From Janthinobacterium violaceinigrum (GTDB lineage: Bacteria > Pseudomonadota > Gammaproteobacteria > Burkholderiales > Burkholderiaceae_D), in contig NZ_WFLI01000005.1 of the NCBI RefSeq assembly GCF_009208555.1, positions 186,001 through 250,000 of the forward strand: DNA of 64,000 bases, given 5' to 3'. Under the pieces are notes generated by a model. The model saw only the letters and a list, made by a program, of their open reading frames with translations. It had not been told where the DNA came from and did no database searches. A program made the position numbers and the translations under genes. This document shows, in pieces, positions 39,146 to 46,289 of this stretch; the stretch's first letter is position 1; the number at the start of each line of letters is the position of its first letter.

Positions 39146-39730
39146 ATGACCTCGTTGAACTTACTCCCCGCCGTGCGCCGCCTGGGCCTGGCCTTGCTGC
39201 TGGGCACCACCGCCTTGACCGCCACGGCCGTGCCGCTTGCCGACATGCGCCTGGAAGACTTGCTGCCGATGGCGCCCGATTTCAGGACGGAATTGAAACT
39301 CAATGCGAATCAAACCACCTTGTGGCAGCAGGTGGAAGGGAAATCGCGTCAACTCTTGCGCGAACGCAAGGCGCGCCGCGAACGCCTGCAAGCGGCGGTG
39401 ACGCAGGGCTTGCAGGCGCCCCGGCTGGAACTGCGCGACTTGCTCGCCGGCATGGACAACGAAAGCACCGTGAGCCTGGCCGAAGAAAAGCAGCTGCGCG
39501 AGTGGTGGCTGAGCGTCAACGATGCCCTGGACGAGCACCAGCGCCAGATGGTGGCCCAGTTCATCGCCGGCCAGATGGCGCGCGTGATGGATGCCGCCGT
39601 GCCCCACAGCGAGTCGCGCGGCGCGCCAGGTGGCGAGCATGGCGGGCGCAAGGGTGGCAAGGGGGGCATGGGCGGCGCAGGCGTCAGCATGGGCAGCGGC
39701 GGCGCGGGCATGACGCTCCCCGGCAACTGA
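39146..39730 (+). CDS. Periplasmic Spy/CpxP-like protein with Gly-rich tail
   Basis: A 194-residue protein with a signal peptide (to about residue 30, TATAVPLADM). The mature part is helical with an LxLNxxQxxLW motif (LKLNANQTTLWQQVEGKSRQ) and a second charged helix pair. This resembles the LTxxQ repeats of Spy/CpxP stress chaperones. The last 40 residues are Gly/Ser/His-rich and probably disordered or metal-binding. The ATG at 39146 follows CCGGAGCCCCC. An intrinsic terminator lies just upstream, suggesting conditional expression. Confidence 0.6.
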   Translation: MTSLNLLPAVRRLGLALLLGTTALTATAVPLADMRLEDLLPMAPDFRTELKLNANQTTLWQQVEGKSRQLLRERKARRERLQAAVTQGLQAPRLELRDLLAGMDNESTVSLAEEKQLREWWLSVNDALDEHQRQMVAQFIAGQMARVMDAAVPHSESRGAPGGEHGGRKGGKGGMGGAGVSMGSGGAGMTLPGN

Positions 39731-39884
39731 CGGGGAGAACTGAGGGGCAATTCCGGGGCAGTCCGGGGGCAAGGATGGTCAAAAGGCATGATCGCGTGCT
39801 ACATTCCTGCAGCGCCTGGCGCGGCGGGCTATCCGCCCGAAGCTATCTGCCCGGTCTTTTTGACATGCCCCATAAGGACAATCC

Positions 39885-41969
39885 GTGAATCGCTATCTCT
39901 TGAGCAGTCTGACCCTGACCCTGTTGGCTGCGTTTGCCCATGCCGCCGAACCGGCATCCGCCGCATCCGCCGTGGCAGCCCCCACCGTGGCGCCAGGCGC
40001 CGCGCCTGCCGCCGCCGGCGTCGTTTCCGGCATCGATGTGCAGTACATCGACCCCGCCGTGCGCGTGCAGGACGATTTCTTCACCCATTTGAACGGCAAG
40101 TGGCTGGCCACGGCCGAGATCCCGGCCGACAAGTCGAGCTGGGGTTCGTTCGCCAAGCTGCGCGATGACACCACGCCACAGTTGCGCGGCATCATCGAAG
40201 CCACGCAACAGGATAAAAACAAGAAGGCCGGTTCCGAAGCGCAGAAGATCGGCGACCTGTACGCCAGCTACATGGATGAAGCCAAGCTCGATGCGCTGGG
40301 CACGAAGCCGCTGGCCGGCGAACTGAACCGCATCCGCTCGCTGCGCGACAAGAAGGGCGTGCCCGCTCTGATCGCCCATTTGAGCCAGACGGGCGTGGCC
40401 ACGCCGTACGCCGTCTACGTGGGCCAGGATGCCCGTGCCTCGACGAAATATGCGGCATACGTGAGCCAAAGCGGCCTGGGCATGCCCGACCGCGACTACT
40501 ATCTGGAAGCCAAGCAGGCCGGCGTGAAAGAAAAATACCAGGCGCACGTGGAAAAAATGCTGGCCATGGCCGGCGACAAGAACGCCGCCGCCCGCGCCAA
40601 GGCTGTCGTGGCGCTGGAAACGGCCCTGGCCGAAGTGCAATGGACCAAGGTCGAGAACCGCGACCCTGTCAAACGCTACAACAAGACCGACATCAATCAA
40701 CTGAACGATCTGACCCCCGGCTACGACCTGAAGGCAGGCCTGGCCGCCCAGGGCATCGCCAACAAGGTCGATTACGTGATCGTCAACCAGCCCAGCTACC
40801 TGGCCGGCTACAACAAGGTGCTGGCCGCCACGGACCTGGACACCCTGAAAGCGTACTTCGAATGGCAGTTGCTGCGCAGCTATGCCAGCTACCTGTCGAA
40901 AAACTTCGTCGACGAAAGCTTTGCCTTCTACGGCACGGTACTGAGCGGCGTGACGGAAAACCAGCCGCGCTGGAAGCGTGGCGTGGGTGCCGTCGAAGGC
41001 GTGCTGGGTGAAGCCGTCGGCAAGCTGTACGTGGCGCAGTATTTCCCGGCAGAGCGCAAGGCGCACATGCAGGAACTGGTGAAAAACGTGCTGGCCGCCT
41101 ACAAGGACAGCATCGACACCCTGGACTGGATGAGCCCGGAAACCAAGAAGGAGGCGCAAGCCAAGCTGGCCAAGTTCACGCCGAAGATCGCGTATCCGAA
41201 CAAATGGCGCGATTACACGAAGCTGCAAATCGTCCAGGGCGACCTGGTGGGCAACATGATGCGTGCCGCCAACTTCGGCTCCGCCCGCCAAGTGGCCAAG
41301 CTGGGCAAACCGATCGACCGCGAAGAGTGGGGCATGACGCCGCAAACGGTGAACGCCTATTACAGCTCGACGATGAATGAAATCGTCTTCCCGGCCTCCA
41401 TCCTGCAGCCGCCGTTCTTCGACGCCAACGCGGACGACGCCGTCAACTATGGCGCCATCGGCGCCGTCATCGGCCATGAAATCAGCCACGGCTTCGACGA
41501 CAAGGGCAGCCAGTCCGATGGCGACGGCAACCTGCGCGACTGGTGGACCCCGGCCGACCGCAAGAACTTCGCCGCCAAGGCCGACGCGCTGACCAAGCAG
41601 TACGACGGCTACAGCCCGCTGCCTGGCTACCACGTCAACGGCGCGCTGACCCTGGGCGAAAACATCGCCGACAATTCGGGCGTGGCGATTGCGTATAAAG
41701 CGTACAAGATCTCGCTGGGCGGCAAGCCGGCGCCCGTGCTGGACGGCCTGACGGGCGACCAGCGCTTCTACATGGGCTTTGGCCAGGTGTGGCGCAGCAA
41801 GATGCGCGAAGCGCAGCAGATCGTGCAGATCAAGACCGATCCCCATTCGCCGGGCCAGTACCGCGCCAATGGCACCATGGTCAACCAGCCTGGCTTCTAC
41901 GAAGCGTTTGGCGTGAAACCGGGCGACAAGATGTATGTTGCGCCGGAAAACCGCGTCATCATCTGGTAA
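39885..41969 (+). CDS. M13-family metallopeptidase (PepO/neprilysin-like), copy 1
   Basis: A 694-residue zinc endopeptidase with a GTG start (AAGGACAATCC upstream) and a signal peptide (cleavage near AHAAEP). Zinc ligands: the HExxH of IGHEISHGFDD and the Glu of LGENIADNSGV. The substrate-binding NAYY(S) and terminal YRANGTMVNQPGFYEAFGVKPGD blocks are typical of M13. It is probably periplasmic or exported and cleaves small peptides. It is one of two tandem paralogues separated by a terminator. Confidence 0.9.
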   Translation: MNRYLLSSLTLTLLAAFAHAAEPASAASAVAAPTVAPGAAPAAAGVVSGIDVQYIDPAVRVQDDFFTHLNGKWLATAEIPADKSSWGSFAKLRDDTTPQLRGIIEATQQDKNKKAGSEAQKIGDLYASYMDEAKLDALGTKPLAGELNRIRSLRDKKGVPALIAHLSQTGVATPYAVYVGQDARASTKYAAYVSQSGLGMPDRDYYLEAKQAGVKEKYQAHVEKMLAMAGDKNAAARAKAVVALETALAEVQWTKVENRDPVKRYNKTDINQLNDLTPGYDLKAGLAAQGIANKVDYVIVNQPSYLAGYNKVLAATDLDTLKAYFEWQLLRSYASYLSKNFVDESFAFYGTVLSGVTENQPRWKRGVGAVEGVLGEAVGKLYVAQYFPAERKAHMQELVKNVLAAYKDSIDTLDWMSPETKKEAQAKLAKFTPKIAYPNKWRDYTKLQIVQGDLVGNMMRAANFGSARQVAKLGKPIDREEWGMTPQTVNAYYSSTMNEIVFPASILQPPFFDANADDAVNYGAIGAVIGHEISHGFDDKGSQSDGDGNLRDWWTPADRKNFAAKADALTKQYDGYSPLPGYHVNGALTLGENIADNSGVAIAYKAYKISLGGKPAPVLDGLTGDQRFYMGFGQVWRSKMREAQQIVQIKTDPHSPGQYRANGTMVNQPGFYEAFGVKPGDKMYVAPENRVIIW

Positions 41970-42004
41970 GCGCTGTCGCGATGAAAACGTAATCCTGTAG
42001 CAAC

Positions 42005-42033
42005 AAAAAAGGCCACCTTGCGTGGTCTTTTTT
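42005..42033 (+). terminator. Rho-independent terminator between the M13 genes
   Basis: The A-rich 5' arm and GGCCAC pair with GTGGTC (one G-U) followed by TTTTTT; the loop is CTTGC. It lies 36 bp after the stop of copy 1, so the second gene probably has its own promoter. Confidence 0.75.
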
Positions 42034-42151
42034 GCATTCCGGTCAAAGTTCTTTCTGTCGTTTCAGCCGGTATGCTACAGTCAAAAACCGGGCCAGAAGC
42101 CTTGGGCCTTCTGACCCTTATATTCCACACAATACAATATTGAGGACAACC

Positions 42152-44227
42152 GTGAATCGTTATTTGTTAAGTGCATTGACCCTGAGTCTGCTGGCTGGCG
42201 TGTCCGGCATGGCTGGCGCCGCCGATACTGCCAAGAAAGCCGCTCCCGCCACCGCCACGGCTGCCGCGCCAGCGGCGCTGACGTCCGGCATCGCTATCGA
42301 ATACGTCGACCCTGCCGTGCGCGCGCAGGATGACCTGTTCCAGCACCTGAATGGCAAATGGCTGGCGGAAACCGTCATTCCTGCCGACAAGTCGAGCTGG
42401 GGCAGCTTTGCCAAGCTGGCCGACGATACGCAAACGCAGCTGCGCGGCATCGTCGAAGGCGCGGCCGCCGACAAGGCCCGCGCGGCCGGTTCGAATGCCC
42501 AGAAGATCGGTGATTTTTATAACAGCTTCATGGATGAAGCCAAGCTGGAAAGCCTGGGCCTGACACCGTTGAACGCGGAGCTGGCGAAGATCGCCGCGCT
42601 GCAGGACAAGGCCGAGTTGCCGGCCGTGATCGCCCACTTTAGCAAGCTGGGCGTGACCTCGCCTTACGACTTCGGCATCCACCAGGACGCCAAGGATTCC
42701 ACCAAATACGTGGCCGACATCGTGCAAAGCGGCCTGGGTTTGCCTGACCGCGATTACTACCTGGAAGCCGGCAAGGCCGATACGCGCGCCAAATACCTGG
42801 CCCACGTGGAAAAAATGCTCAGTTTGGCCGGCGACGCGAACGCTGCCGCGAATGCGAAAGCCATCCTCGCGCTGGAAACGGAACTGGCCAAGGCGCAATG
42901 GAGCAATGTGCAGAACCGCGACCCCGTCAAGACCTACAACAAGGTGGAGCTGGCCAAACTGGCCGCCGTGGCGCCAGGCTACGACTGGGCCCGCTATCTG
43001 AAGGACACGGGCATTGCCGGCAAGGTCAATTATGTGATCGTCAGCCAGCCCAGCTACCTGAAAGGCTTTGCCGAGATCGCCAACAAGACGCCGCTGGAAA
43101 CGTGGAAAGCGTATTTCCAATGGCACTTGCTGCACGCTAACGCCGGCTACCTGCCGAAAGCGTATGTCGATGAAAACTTCGCGTTTTATGGCACCACCCT
43201 GACGGGCGTGACGGAAATGCGTCCGCGCTGGAAACGCGGCGTGGGCGCCGTCGAAGGCGCGCTGGGCGAAGCCGTGGGCCAGCTGTATGTCGAGCAATAT
43301 TTCCCGGCCGAGCGCAAAGTGCGCATGGAAGCGCTGGTGAAAAACCTGATGACGGCCTACAAGCAAAGCATCGACAAGCTGGACTGGATGAGCCCTGTCA
43401 CCAAGAAACAGGCGCAAATCAAGCTGGCCAAGTTCACCACCAAGATCGGCTATCCGAACAAGTGGCGCGATTATTCGGGCCTGGCGGTGGCGCAGGACGA
43501 TTTGATCGGCAACATCCAGCGTTCGCACCTGCTCAATTACAACCGCGAATTGAACAAGCTGGGCCAGCCGATCGACCGCGACGAGTGGGGCATGACGCCG
43601 CAGACCGTGAACGCCTATTACAACCCCGAGCTGAACGAAATCGTCTTCCCGGCCGCCATCCTGCAAGCGCCGTTCTTCGACGCCAACGCGGACGACGCCG
43701 TCAACTATGGCGCCATCGGCGGCGTGATCGGCCATGAAATCAGCCACGGTTTCGACGACCAGGGCGCCCAGTACGACGGCGACGGCAACCTGCGCGACTG
43801 GTGGACCAAGGCCGACCATAAAAACTTCGCCAAGAAAACCAAGCAGCTGGTGGCGCAGTACAACAGCTTCAGCCCCGTGCCTGGCCACTTCGTCAACGGC
43901 GAACTGACCCTGGGCGAAAACATCGCCGACAATTCCGGCGTGGCCATTGCCTACAAAGCGTACAAATTGTCGCTGAACGGCAAGAAAGCCCCCGTCATCG
44001 ACGGTTTCACGGGCGAGCAGCGTTTCTATGCGGGCTTTGCCCAGGTATGGCGCATGAAGATGCGCGAAGCGCAGCAACTGGTCTTGCTGAAAACGGACCC
44101 GCACTCGCCAGGCCAGTTCCGCGCCAACGGCACCATGCGCAACCAGCCAGGCTTCTACCAGGCGTTTGACGTGAAACCGGGCGACAAGATGTATCTGCCA
44201 CCGAAAGACCGCGTCATCATGTGGTAA
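42152..44227 (+). CDS. M13-family metallopeptidase, copy 2
   Basis: A 691-residue paralogue of the preceding gene, similar along its length (for example WKRGVGAVEGALGEAVGQLY, IGHEISHGFDDQG, LGENIADNSGV). It also starts with GTG (TGAGGACAACC upstream), with a signal peptide ending near AGAAD. Upstream in-frame codons from 42032 lie in the terminator region and are not coding. Catalytic residues are intact, so both copies should be active. Divergence in the first 60 mature residues and the mid-section suggests different peptide preference. Confidence 0.9.
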   Translation: MNRYLLSALTLSLLAGVSGMAGAADTAKKAAPATATAAAPAALTSGIAIEYVDPAVRAQDDLFQHLNGKWLAETVIPADKSSWGSFAKLADDTQTQLRGIVEGAAADKARAAGSNAQKIGDFYNSFMDEAKLESLGLTPLNAELAKIAALQDKAELPAVIAHFSKLGVTSPYDFGIHQDAKDSTKYVADIVQSGLGLPDRDYYLEAGKADTRAKYLAHVEKMLSLAGDANAAANAKAILALETELAKAQWSNVQNRDPVKTYNKVELAKLAAVAPGYDWARYLKDTGIAGKVNYVIVSQPSYLKGFAEIANKTPLETWKAYFQWHLLHANAGYLPKAYVDENFAFYGTTLTGVTEMRPRWKRGVGAVEGALGEAVGQLYVEQYFPAERKVRMEALVKNLMTAYKQSIDKLDWMSPVTKKQAQIKLAKFTTKIGYPNKWRDYSGLAVAQDDLIGNIQRSHLLNYNRELNKLGQPIDRDEWGMTPQTVNAYYNPELNEIVFPAAILQAPFFDANADDAVNYGAIGGVIGHEISHGFDDQGAQYDGDGNLRDWWTKADHKNFAKKTKQLVAQYNSFSPVPGHFVNGELTLGENIADNSGVAIAYKAYKLSLNGKKAPVIDGFTGEQRFYAGFAQVWRMKMREAQQLVLLKTDPHSPGQFRANGTMRNQPGFYQAFDVKPGDKMYLPPKDRVIMW

Positions 44228-44253
44228 GACAGTTTTTTCAGGCATCAGTTGCC

Positions 44254-44285
44254 AGCCGCCCCGCGCAAGCCGGGCGGCTTTTTTG
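44254..44285 (+). terminator. Rho-independent terminator after M13 copy 2
   Basis: The stem AGCCGCCC / GGGCGGCT with a 10-nt loop is followed by TTTTTT. Confidence 0.85.
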
Positions 44286-44315
44286 CGTCGTGTGATTTGG
44301 CACAAACTGCGGGCG

Positions 44316-44341
44316 AAAAAAAACCGCCCATGCGGGCGGTT
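44316..44341 (-). terminator. Rho-independent terminator of the cytochrome c gene
   Basis: On the minus strand, AACCGCCC / GGGCGGTT forms the stem and is followed by eight T residues. It lies 20 bp after the stop of the gene ending at 44361. Confidence 0.85.
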
Positions 44342-44360
44342 CCTGGTGCAGCGTAGCCGC

Positions 44361-44924
44361 TTACTTGGCAGGCTCAGCGGCTGGCGCGGCGGCGCCGTCA
44401 GCGGCGGCGACCGGTGCCGGCACTTCCGGTTCCTTGAACTTGCCGCCCGAAGCGTTGGCGATGTAGACCACGGCGCGTGCCACTTCCACATCGTCGAGGT
44501 CGGGATTGCCGCCCTTGGCCGGCATCGCGCGCAAGCCTTCGATCGCGTGTTTCAGGACCGTATCGTAGCCCTGGGCCAGGCGGGCCGACCAGCTGCCCGC
44601 ATCGCCAAATTTGGGTGCGCCAGCCACGCCGGCGCCATGGCATGCCACGCAGGTGGCCGTGTAGACGGCTTCGCCGCTTTGCAGCACCTTCGGACCGCTG
44701 GCATCCTTGAAGGTAAAGCCGGCATTGGCCACGGGGCTCAGGCGCTCGGCAATGGCTTCCGGCGACTGGCTGTCCGTACCGGCGCCCGTCAGTTTTTGCG
44801 CCGTGACGAACTGCACCAGCAAGATGATGCCGATAACGGTGATGAGGAAGAAGCCAGCTACGGCGGCAAGCAATTGTTTAGGCGTTTTGATCGCTGATTG
44901 TTGTTCGTTATGTGCGTCGCTCAT
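44361..44924 (-). CDS. Membrane-anchored cytochrome c5-type protein
   Basis: A 187-residue protein. One N-terminal membrane anchor (about residues 20-42, LLAAVAGFFLITVIGIILLVQF) precedes a single haem-binding motif CVACH. The distal Met is in GLRAMPAKGGNPDL, a signature of cytochrome c5. The C-terminus is an Ala/Pro-rich tail. It is probably an electron carrier between the bc1 complex and terminal oxidases on the periplasmic side. The ATG at 44924 is preceded by AAGGACATC; the longer in-frame extension has no such site. Confidence 0.85.
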   Translation of the reverse strand: MSDAHNEQQSAIKTPKQLLAAVAGFFLITVIGIILLVQFVTAQKLTGAGTDSQSPEAIAERLSPVANAGFTFKDASGPKVLQSGEAVYTATCVACHGAGVAGAPKFGDAGSWSARLAQGYDTVLKHAIEGLRAMPAKGGNPDLDDVEVARAVVYIANASGGKFKEPEVPAPVAAADGAAAPAAEPAK

Positions 44925-45123
44925 GATGTCCTTAGTCCAGATTTGAAACTGATGGCCGTGTAAGGTAGCATTTTTACATGCCTGGATGTAAACCTTTATG
45001 AAACCCACAATTATAGGCACAAAAATTGAGCAGTGACATGCAATTGCCGACGATACGACAGTTTCCGTAGACGTAGGTAAAGAAAAACGGTATCCTTCGC
45101 ATCACTTCAGAAATTCCCCCTAC

Positions 45124-45199
45124 GCGGCTGTAGCTCAGTGGATAGAGTATTGGCCTCCGAAGCCAAGGGTCGTGGGTTCGATCCCCGCCAGCCGCACCA
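45124..45199 (+). tRNA. tRNA-Arg (anticodon CCG)
   Basis: 76 nt with a full cloverleaf: acceptor stem GCGGCTG / CAGCCGC, anticodon loop CTCCGAA with CCG at 45157-45159, T-loop GTTCGATCC, and an encoded 3' CCA. It decodes CGG. It stands alone with about 100 bp on either side and no integrase gene nearby. Confidence 0.97.
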
Positions 45200-45306
45200 A
45201 GACACATCAAGACTTGCCGTTTCTTCCGCTAGCGCGCCGCACATTGCAACGCGCAACGGCATGACTGCGCCTGCCGCTGCGCAGCCACCCGTCTCAGCAA
45301 TGAGCC

Positions 45307-45984
45307 TTACTTCAGCAACCCCAGCAACGCCTGCGCCGCCGCCTCCGACGAGGCCGGATTCTGTCCCGTGATCAAGATGCCGTCCGTCAGCACATACGGG
45401 GCCCAGTCCGCTCCCTTCGAGTAGATGCCGCCGTTTTCCTTGAGCATGTCTTCCACGAGGAAGGGGACGACTTTCGTCAAGCCGACGGCGTCTTCTTCCG
45501 TATTCGTAAATCCCGTCACCTGCTTGCCTTTCACCAGCGGCTGGCCGTCGCTGCCTTTGACGTGGCGCAAGACGCCGGGGGCGTGGCAGACGGCGGCCAC
45601 GGGCTTGCCGGCCGCGTGCAGCGCTGCGATGAGGGCGATCGAGTCCCGGTCTTCGGCCAGGTCCCACAGGGGGCCGTGGCCGCCCGGATAGAACACGGCG
45701 TCGTAGTCGGCCGCTTTCACGCTGGACAGCAGGACGGTGGAAGCGAGCGCGGCCTGGGCGGCCGGATCGGCCTTGAAGCGGGCCGTGGCGGCCGTCTGTG
45801 ATTCGGGCGCGTCGCTTTTCGGGTCCAGCGGCGGCTGGCCGCCCTTGGGCGAAGCCAGGGTGAGGCGTGCGCCCGCGTCTTTCAGCACGTAGTACGGGGC
45901 GGCGAATTCTTCCAGCCAGAAGCCGGTCTTGTGGCCCGTGTCGCCTAGCTGGTCGTGCGAGGTCAATACCATTAAAACGTTCAT
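45307..45984 (-). CDS. DJ-1/PfpI-family protein, cytoplasmic (Hsp31-like)
   Basis: A 225-residue protein. The nucleophile cysteine is in AAVCHAPGVLR, preceded by VFYPGGHGPLWDL; the DKTGFWLEEFAAPYYV-type N-terminal segment is typical of the Hsp31/glyoxalase III-like branch. It may act as a chaperone or detoxify methylglyoxal; neither is proven. The ATG at 45984 follows CAGGAGTCCGC. No signal peptide is present, unlike the paralogue at 6062-6898. It is divergent from the TonB-dependent receptor gene. Confidence 0.85.
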   Translation of the reverse strand: MNVLMVLTSHDQLGDTGHKTGFWLEEFAAPYYVLKDAGARLTLASPKGGQPPLDPKSDAPESQTAATARFKADPAAQAALASTVLLSSVKAADYDAVFYPGGHGPLWDLAEDRDSIALIAALHAAGKPVAAVCHAPGVLRHVKGSDGQPLVKGKQVTGFTNTEEDAVGLTKVVPFLVEDMLKENGGIYSKGADWAPYVLTDGILITGQNPASSEAAAQALLGLLK

Positions 45985-46158
45985 GCGGACTCCTGTGCAA
46001 GGGGGAATGGAAAGGCAGTGCCAAGCTTCCAGCTTAGTCCTGTTCCCGATTTCATGTTGCACGCCAGCGCTGCCTGTTTTTTGTGCATGCAACGGATGAA
46101 CATGCCCGCGACGCCCTTGCCGTTGCCGGTTTACACGCTCCAACGTGCTGCCGCTGCC

Positions 46159-46225
46159 GATATCAAAATTGATATCAAAACAGTGTAAAAATTGATTGGA
46201 GAGATTATCGCCCAGCCCCTAAGAT
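46159..46225 (+). promoter_or_regulatory. Shared regulon promoter, site 1 (TonB-dependent receptor)
   Basis: GATATC (46159-46164), 6 nt, GATATC (46171-46176), 13 nt, AATTGATTGGA (46190-46200), then TAAGAT as -10 (46220-46225). Read as a promoter, the -35 is TTGGAG with an 18-nt spacer, and the palindrome centre is about 64 bp before the start point. Identical spacing recurs at 52760 and 63343. The interval 45985-46289 holds no other feature. Confidence 0.75.
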
Positions 46226-46289
46226 AAACGCCGAGCATGCGAACGACATGCAAGCAGCATAAAAATATCAAAACAATATCTGGAGATTC

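Noticed and set aside
45124..45199. tRNA-Arg as the insertion site of a genomic island carrying the arabinan locus.
   Set aside because: No integrase gene, no direct repeat of the tRNA 3' end downstream, and no visible change in base composition or codon use across the locus.
46263..46281. A second AATATCAAAACAATATC element near the receptor ribosome-binding site as an additional operator.
   Set aside because: It is a direct rather than inverted arrangement, lacks the AATTGATTGGA partner and is absent from the other two promoters. It may be chance in an A/T-rich leader.
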